A DNA stretch of 9,371 bases from contig JASEHO010000057.1 in NCBI GenBank assembly GCA_030018505.1, positions 1 to 9,371 of the forward strand. The letters run 5' to 3'. A program made the position numbers and the translations under genes. How positions within the stretch are numbered: the stretch's first letter is position 1; every line of letters begins with the position of its first letter. The notes beneath the pieces are model-generated. The model saw only the letters and a program-made list of their open reading frames with translations, ran no database searches and was not told where the DNA came from. This stretch comes from a bacterium. Its GTDB lineage: Bacteria > UBA9089 > UBA9088 > JAGUXG01. This document shows positions 5,981 to 9,371 of this stretch, piece after piece.

Positions 5981-6631
5981 CTAATCTATCCGTATCTCAA
6001 TCTCTTTTGGTTTTTCAGGAACATCCCGCAAGGAGCGTATCATACCCAGAATAGAATTTTTGAAAAACCCTTTGACAAATGAGTTGAGAGGAATCCTTTT
6101 TTGGCAAACAAAAAGCTCCATCTCTTCCTGCTTCTTCTTGACAATAAACTCCTTCTCCAGAAAATCTGAGATGCCTTTATAGTCATCGGGTCTAAAGCAA
6201 GGTAAGTTAGGGTTAAGATCAGAGTCTGTTACTATAGCCACTAAATTATCCTTCTCTTTAGTGCAGAGCAACTCCTCTCCAAGTTCTTTTCTGCAAATCT
6301 CAATCTTGAATTTATCGCCAGACTTATAACCTTCAGTAAGAATAAGGTCTATATCACCTAAATATCTTCTAATATCAGTAGAAGGAGAGTTTGTTTCTTT
6401 GATGAGCATCAGTTTGTCTGGACTGGATAAGATAACCACTTCAGCACCAGCTGCCTTGTGTCTGTAAGAATCCTTTCCTTTGTGGTCAAAATCATCCAGA
6501 CAAAGTGAGTGACAGGAATGTTTTATGGTTCCAATCCTCCATCTCCTGCTTACAAGCTCTGAGACAACCCCTTCTATCAATGTCGTCTTGCCGCTATTCT
6601 TTCTACCTACAATAGAGACTATTGGTGTCAT
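5981..6631 (-). CDS. mobB: Molybdopterin-guanine dinucleotide biosynthesis adaptor MobB
   Basis: 216 residues. Walker A is GRKNSGKT (9-16). The MobB signature follows: GTIKHSCH (34-41), DHKGKDSYRHKAAGA (49-63), then DLILTEGYK (95-103) as the Walker B/switch region. MobB is a GTP-binding P-loop protein thought to assist MobA when GMP is attached to molybdopterin to give the bis-MGD cofactor. After the core (to about 160) there is a C-terminal extension of about 45 residues (FVCQKRIPLNSFVKGFFKN... to the end). I recall similar extensions in MobB of other anaerobe lineages, but this is from memory. The ATG is 3 nt after the pheT stop, so the genes share an mRNA; the Shine-Dalgarno is weak. No other molybdenum cofactor genes lie in the window, so a molybdo- or tungsto-enzyme elsewhere is implied. 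Confidence 0.9.
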   Translation of the reverse strand: MTPIVSIVGRKNSGKTTLIEGVVSELVSRRWRIGTIKHSCHSLCLDDFDHKGKDSYRHKAAGAEVVILSSPDKLMLIKETNSPSTDIRRYLGDIDLILTEGYKSGDKFKIEICRKELGEELLCTKEKDNLVAIVTDSDLNPNLPCFRPDDYKGISDFLEKEFIVKKKQEEMELFVCQKRIPLNSFVKGFFKNSILGMIRSLRDVPEKPKEIEIRID

Positions 6632-6634
6632 ATT

Positions 6635-8620
6635 CTATCTTATCTCAACCCCAAACATCTCTTTGAGCTTTTTCACTGCTTCATCCCTTATCTTTTCCAC
6701 CTCATCCATCATTAGGGTTCTTTGGCTATTTTGATAAAGAATAGAGTATGTCTGGGCAGAGAATCCAGAAGGAACACTCCTTCCCTCATAAAGATCATAA
6801 AGCCTTATCTCTTCGGCTAAGCCGTTCGATGTATCTTTTATAACCCTGGCGATTGCCCCAGACTTTATTCCCTTTTTGACCAAAAGAGAGAGGTCTATCT
6901 TAATCCCAGGGTATCTTGAAATCTCTTTATATCTTTTCCTGCGAGATAAAGTTAGGAGCTTTGAGAGGTCAAGCTCAAATAGAAAAGGAGGGGATGGAAG
7001 TTGAAAATGGTCTATTATCTCATTGCTACCCATACCAGCAATCCCAATATCAGAAACCTTTACACAATGCCTCAAAAAGCCTGACTTGCTTTGAATAAAT
7101 TCTGGTTCGTCTCCAACAATTTCAGCAAAGAGCCTTTTTATCACCCCAAAGATGTCTGCCAGCAGATAAGTTCTTCCCTCTCCTGCCCAATTTTTCTCTA
7201 TGCCTCCTACCATAATCCCTCCTAAGCTCCATCTTTCATCTTTCCTCAAGAAACACTTACCTATCTCAAATAAGCACAAGTTCTTATTGCTGCGACTTAT
7301 ATTAAACTGAGCAGTCTCTAAGAGGTTTGGAATGAGGCTCGGTGACAGAAAGCATTTATCAGTAGATAGCGGCGAAAGGAGACCTGTTATCTCCTTTTCT
7401 TCAAATCCAAAAAGAGTTAGGGTCTCCTTGCCAACAAAGCTTACATTTATCACCTCCAAAGGACCACAACCTACCATTATCTCCAGTATCCTTTCAATAA
7501 ACTGGTATTCCTTGTTAAAATGAGCAGTAACAGGAGATACTGGCATTGTCTCTCCTATTCTTTCATAGCCATAGAGTCTGGCTATCTCCTCTATTAAATC
7601 TATCTCCCTTTCAATCTCTCCCCTGAAGGACGGAATCTTTATATTAAGGTCTTCTGAAACTCCAAACCCAAGCCTTGAAAGTGTCTCCTTCATTGCCTCT
7701 TGTTCAATTGAGGTGCCTAATACCTTATTCACCCTATCTGGCCGTAAAACCACCAGTCTCTCTTTGATTGGAAAAGGATAAAGGTCAGCAATCTCACCTA
7801 CATTAGCCTCTGGACAGAGACCTAAAATGAGGTGCGTGGCATAATCCTGAGCAAAGACCAGACCCTCTAAGTCTATCATCCTTTCAAAGCGAAAGGAGGA
7901 TTCTGTGGTTATCCCAAGTTTTTTGCTGGTTCTTCTTATCAATATGGGGTCAAAGTAAGCCACCTCAAGCAGAATGTTCTTTGTTTTGGATGTTACTGCT
8001 GTCTCCTGGCCTCCAATCATACCAGCAATAGCCACAGGCCTTTCTTTGTCTGCTATGACCAAAATATCCTCATCCAACTTATAAACCCTTCCATCAAGGG
8101 CTAAAAGCTCTTCTTCTTTCTTTGCTCTTCTTATGATAATCTCTCCGCCTATCAGTTTATCATAATCAAAGCTGTGCATAGGGTGTCCTATATCCATAAG
8201 GATGTAATTTGTTATATCAACAATGTTATTGACTGGTCTTATCCCGGCTAAATGTAGCCTTTTCTTCATCCAATCAGAAGATTCTGTAGGCCTTACCCCT
8301 AAAATTAGCCTTCCTGTGTATCTTGGACATAGAGCTTGCTCTTCAATCCTTATCTTTGGAGGGGCATTTAAGAGAGAGACGCTGTCAAATTTTGGCTCTT
8401 TGAGCTGTAGCTTAAGTAAAGCAGAAATATCTCTGGCAATACCCCGGACGCTCAGGGCATCCCCTCTATTTACGGTAATCTCAAGGTCTAAAACGCTCTC
8501 TCCTTCCACATCAGAAATCCCGGAAACCTCAAGCCCTAACGCAGTAAAAGCATCCCTTAGTTCAACAGGGGTTAGCCTGCAATCTATCCAATCAGAAAGC
8601 CAGAGCATAGGTAATTTCAT
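6635..8620 (-). CDS. pheT: Phenylalanyl-tRNA synthetase beta subunit, short form lacking the tRNA-binding OB domain
   Basis: 661 residues, against about 790-800 for typical bacterial PheT. The N-terminal B1 piece (MLWLSDWIDCRLTPVELRDA to LGLEVSGI, 5-35) runs almost directly into the second B1 piece (VLDLEITVNRGDALSVRGIARD, 43-64). The roughly 110-residue EMAP-type OB domain normally between them is missing. The B3/B4 editing domain follows (about 98-270, with RPVNNIVDITNYILMDIGHPMHSFD and GMIGG), then B5 (about 285-355, IPSFRGEIEREIDLIEEIARLYGY), the catalytic-like core, and an FDX-ACB anticodon-binding domain (567-661). It pairs with PheS as an alpha2beta2 enzyme that charges tRNA-Phe and edits mischarged Tyr. 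pheS, usually directly upstream, is not in the window. No frameshift is seen, so the short form looks natural. No Shine-Dalgarno precedes the ATG. Confidence 0.95.
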   Translation of the reverse strand: MKLPMLWLSDWIDCRLTPVELRDAFTALGLEVSGISDVEGESVLDLEITVNRGDALSVRGIARDISALLKLQLKEPKFDSVSLLNAPPKIRIEEQALCPRYTGRLILGVRPTESSDWMKKRLHLAGIRPVNNIVDITNYILMDIGHPMHSFDYDKLIGGEIIIRRAKKEEELLALDGRVYKLDEDILVIADKERPVAIAGMIGGQETAVTSKTKNILLEVAYFDPILIRRTSKKLGITTESSFRFERMIDLEGLVFAQDYATHLILGLCPEANVGEIADLYPFPIKERLVVLRPDRVNKVLGTSIEQEAMKETLSRLGFGVSEDLNIKIPSFRGEIEREIDLIEEIARLYGYERIGETMPVSPVTAHFNKEYQFIERILEIMVGCGPLEVINVSFVGKETLTLFGFEEKEITGLLSPLSTDKCFLSPSLIPNLLETAQFNISRSNKNLCLFEIGKCFLRKDERWSLGGIMVGGIEKNWAGEGRTYLLADIFGVIKRLFAEIVGDEPEFIQSKSGFLRHCVKVSDIGIAGMGSNEIIDHFQLPSPPFLFELDLSKLLTLSRRKRYKEISRYPGIKIDLSLLVKKGIKSGAIARVIKDTSNGLAEEIRLYDLYEGRSVPSGFSAQTYSILYQNSQRTLMMDEVEKIRDEAVKKLKEMFGVEIR

Positions 8621-8705
8621 TTTATATTATTGTAACTATTCAGATAGTATAATGCAGTTAGCTAACCATACAGAAATTAGCAACAAATAGCACAACGAGT
8701 AGTAT

Positions 8706-8733
8706 ATTATCACAATTGAGTCCAAAAAATCAA
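8706..8733 (-). promoter_or_regulatory. Possible promoter for pheT-mobB
   Basis: On the minus strand, TTGATT (8728-8733), a 16-bp spacer, then GATAAT (8706-8711) preceded by TGT, which would make an extended -10. The predicted start near 8699 gives a leader of about 80 nt to the pheT ATG at 8620. That leader contains a 10-bp perfect palindrome (GTTAGCTAAC, 8657-8666). No T-box or phenylalanine leader peptide is visible. Confidence 0.35.
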
Positions 8734-8752
8734 TAAAAACATTATATAATGC

Positions 8753-8781
8753 TTGACAGGGTGTTTTCAGTGGCATATCAT
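8753..8781 (+). promoter_or_regulatory. Strong promoter-like site facing right, with no gene downstream
   Basis: TTGACA (8753-8758), a 17-bp spacer, then TATCAT (8776-8781): a perfect -35, a five-of-six -10 and ideal spacing on the plus strand. Transcription would start near 8788 and run into the inverted repeat at 8844-8964 and the convergent right-hand gene. No plus-strand ORF follows, so it would make a short non-coding or antisense RNA, or is a chance match. Confidence 0.4.
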
Positions 8782-8811
8782 AATTCAAGTAGAGAAAAAG
8801 AGAAATTATGT

Positions 8812-8827
8812 GATGGTTCACTCTTGT
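8812..8827. repeat. 16-bp boundary motif, copy 3 (inverted)
   Basis: GATGGTTCACTCTTGT is the exact reverse complement of 5964-5979. This copy lies in the intergenic region, 17 bp before the A/T-rich inverted repeat. Confidence 0.5.
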
Positions 8828-8843
8828 CTGAAAGTTTAAAGGT

Positions 8844-8964
8844 TAAAAAATGAAAAATAGAAATTGGAAATTAGAAATTAGGAAGAAATTCGAAATCATA
8901 GTCTTCTTTTTTGCCAATTTCAAATTTCTAATTTCAAATTCTCATTTCTAATTTCCATTTTTTA
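8844..8964. repeat. A/T-rich imperfect inverted repeat built of GAAATTAGAAATT-like units
   Basis: The ends are a perfect 9-bp pair, TAAAAAATG (8844-8852) and CATTTTTTA (8956-8964). Inside, both arms consist of short repeated purine-rich units: GAAATTGGAAATTAG and GAAATTAGGAAG on the left arm, and the complementary AATTTCAAATTTCTAATTTC series on the right. The arms are about 50 nt each around a loop near 8898-8913. RNA of either strand could fold into a long, weak hairpin bordered by A/T runs, so it may terminate the minus-strand outer-membrane gene. It resembles the A/T-rich octamer-like repeats often seen between genes in some uncultured bacteria. Confidence 0.6.
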
Positions 8965-8998
8965 CGCTGCAAGCTTTCAAACAAAGCCCAATCTCTCT

Positions 8999-9371
8999 TT
9001 AAAATTTTATCAATACTGAGCCCTGGAGGGGGCGGTCCAAGCCTCCTGGAACCTGAGAGAAGTCTATCTGAAGGTAATCCTTTACCCTTACGCCTGCACC
9101 CATTGTGGCTCCCTTAAGACTACCCTCCAGCCAATAATAGCCAGCCCGCAGAGCCAAATTTTTCCAATACCAGTACTCTGTGCCTACTCTAAACTCTGGG
9201 TCAGATTCAGCTATGAGATGGTGGCTTGCTGCACCTGTTAGTATCAAGTTTTGTATCTTATAAGAAGCACCTGCCTGAATAAGCTGAGGAAGTGTATCGC
9301 CCCATATCTTTGGACCAAAGTGCTGAAGGCTTGCCCCAAGCCTTAAATCTTTCTTTGCTTGATAAAGCAGG
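8999..9371 (-). CDS. Outer-membrane beta-barrel protein, PorV/PorQ-like, C-terminal part (partial)
   Basis: The last 124 codons are in the window; the frame is open to the right edge, so the start lies outside. The visible sequence is a series of amphipathic beta strands and tight turns: DLRLGASLQHFGPKIW, then TLPQLIQAGASYKI, FRVGTEYWYWKNLALRAGYYW and GATMGAGVRVKDYLQIDFSQ. It ends in SVLIKF with a terminal Phe, as outer-membrane barrels recognised by the BAM machinery do. The order and spacing fit the C-terminal half of PorV/PorQ-family proteins, whose best-known members serve type IX secretion; many relatives have no known role. An internal TTG at 9247 is not the true start. No Sec or type IX genes are adjacent in the visible part. 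The downstream inverted repeat may terminate it. Family assignment is moderate; the outer-membrane barrel nature is more certain. Confidence 0.7.
   Translation of the reverse strand, partial: LLYQAKKDLRLGASLQHFGPKIWGDTLPQLIQAGASYKIQNLILTGAASHHLIAESDPEFRVGTEYWYWKNLALRAGYYWLEGSLKGATMGAGVRVKDYLQIDFSQVPGGLDRPLQGSVLIKF

Larger units (their letters stand above)
8621..8998. other. Intergenic region between pheT and the outer-membrane protein gene
   Basis: 378 bp with no convincing gene. Going rightward it holds the SD-less leader of pheT with palindrome GTTAGCTAAC (8657-8666), a minus-strand promoter candidate (8706-8733) and a 12-bp perfect palindrome CATTATATAATG (8740-8751). These are followed by a plus-strand promoter candidate (8753-8781), the third copy of the boundary motif (8812-8827) and the A/T-rich inverted repeat (8844-8964). 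Then comes about 35 bp before the stop codon of the right-hand gene. Confidence 0.7.

Noticed and set aside
5940..5983. A possible terminator after mobB (T-run GGTTTTTTTC on the minus strand)
   Set aside because: There is no stable hairpin before the T-run; AACCAT occurs as a direct repeat here, not an inverted one.
8223..8690. A 155-codon plus-strand ORF
   Set aside because: It is antisense to the N-terminal part of pheT, which has clear family motifs throughout.
8621..8705. A T-box riboswitch or phenylalanine leader peptide before pheT
   Set aside because: The leader is only about 80 nt, has no T-box consensus and no Phe-rich small ORF.
8636..8821. A 61-codon minus-strand ORF in the intergenic region
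   Set aside because: It is A/T-rich, hydrophobic by composition, has no ribosome site, overlaps the promoter candidates and resembles no known family.
8970..8995. A small hairpin (GCTTT/AAAGC) just after the outer-membrane gene
   Set aside because: It has only 5 bp of stem and no following T-run; the larger inverted repeat beyond it is a better terminator candidate.
1..9371. CRISPR array, transposase, phage or defence genes
   Set aside because: No regularly spaced repeats and no proteins of these classes were found on either strand.

Overview
The window (about 40% GC by eye) looks like chromosomal DNA from a flagellated, diderm bacterium, probably a poorly characterised low-GC lineage. The diderm inference rests on a C-terminal piece of an outer-membrane beta-barrel protein resembling the PorV/PorQ family at the right edge, and on a signal-peptide-bearing PEGA/Ig-like surface protein at the left edge. 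Motility is indicated by a fliY-fliO pair. I cannot assign a phylum from sequence alone. There are no rRNA or tRNA genes, CRISPR arrays, transposases or phage genes.

Layout, left to right. (1) 1-2085, minus strand: a family-2 glycosyltransferase is joined by an ATGA overlap to a secreted PEGA/Ig-like protein that runs off the left edge. The second gene is split by an apparent one-base frameshift just after its signal peptide. A good sigma70-type promoter (TTGAAA-17-TATAAT) lies upstream. (2) 2331-4083, plus strand: fliY, fliO and yajC, tightly packed, with strong Shine-Dalgarno sites before fliY and yajC. (3) 4084-4273: a convergent intergenic gap filled by a large imperfect inverted repeat. 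(4) 4274-5871, minus strand: an extended-SDR sugar-nucleotide dehydratase/epimerase followed by riboflavin synthase (TAATG overlap), driven by a perfect-consensus promoter whose predicted start site is the A of the ATG. (5) 5981-8620, minus strand: pheT (a short form lacking the usual tRNA-binding OB domain) and mobB, 3 nt apart. (6) 8621-8998: an intergenic region with several promoter-like sites, two palindromes and a 121-bp A/T-rich inverted repeat. (7) 8999-9371, minus strand: the partial outer-membrane protein.

Most genes are housekeeping or envelope functions: flagellar switch and export assembly (FliY, FliO), Sec translocation (YajC), flavin synthesis (RibE), phenylalanyl-tRNA charging (PheT), molybdenum cofactor maturation (MobB) and glycan synthesis (the glycosyltransferase and the sugar-nucleotide dehydratase). 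I see no convincing new multi-gene system. The points most worth a second look are the split PEGA/Ig-like gene, the apparently leaderless dehydratase-ribE operon, the domain-reduced PheT away from pheS, the two inverted-repeat elements in gene gaps, and a short motif found at three gene boundaries.
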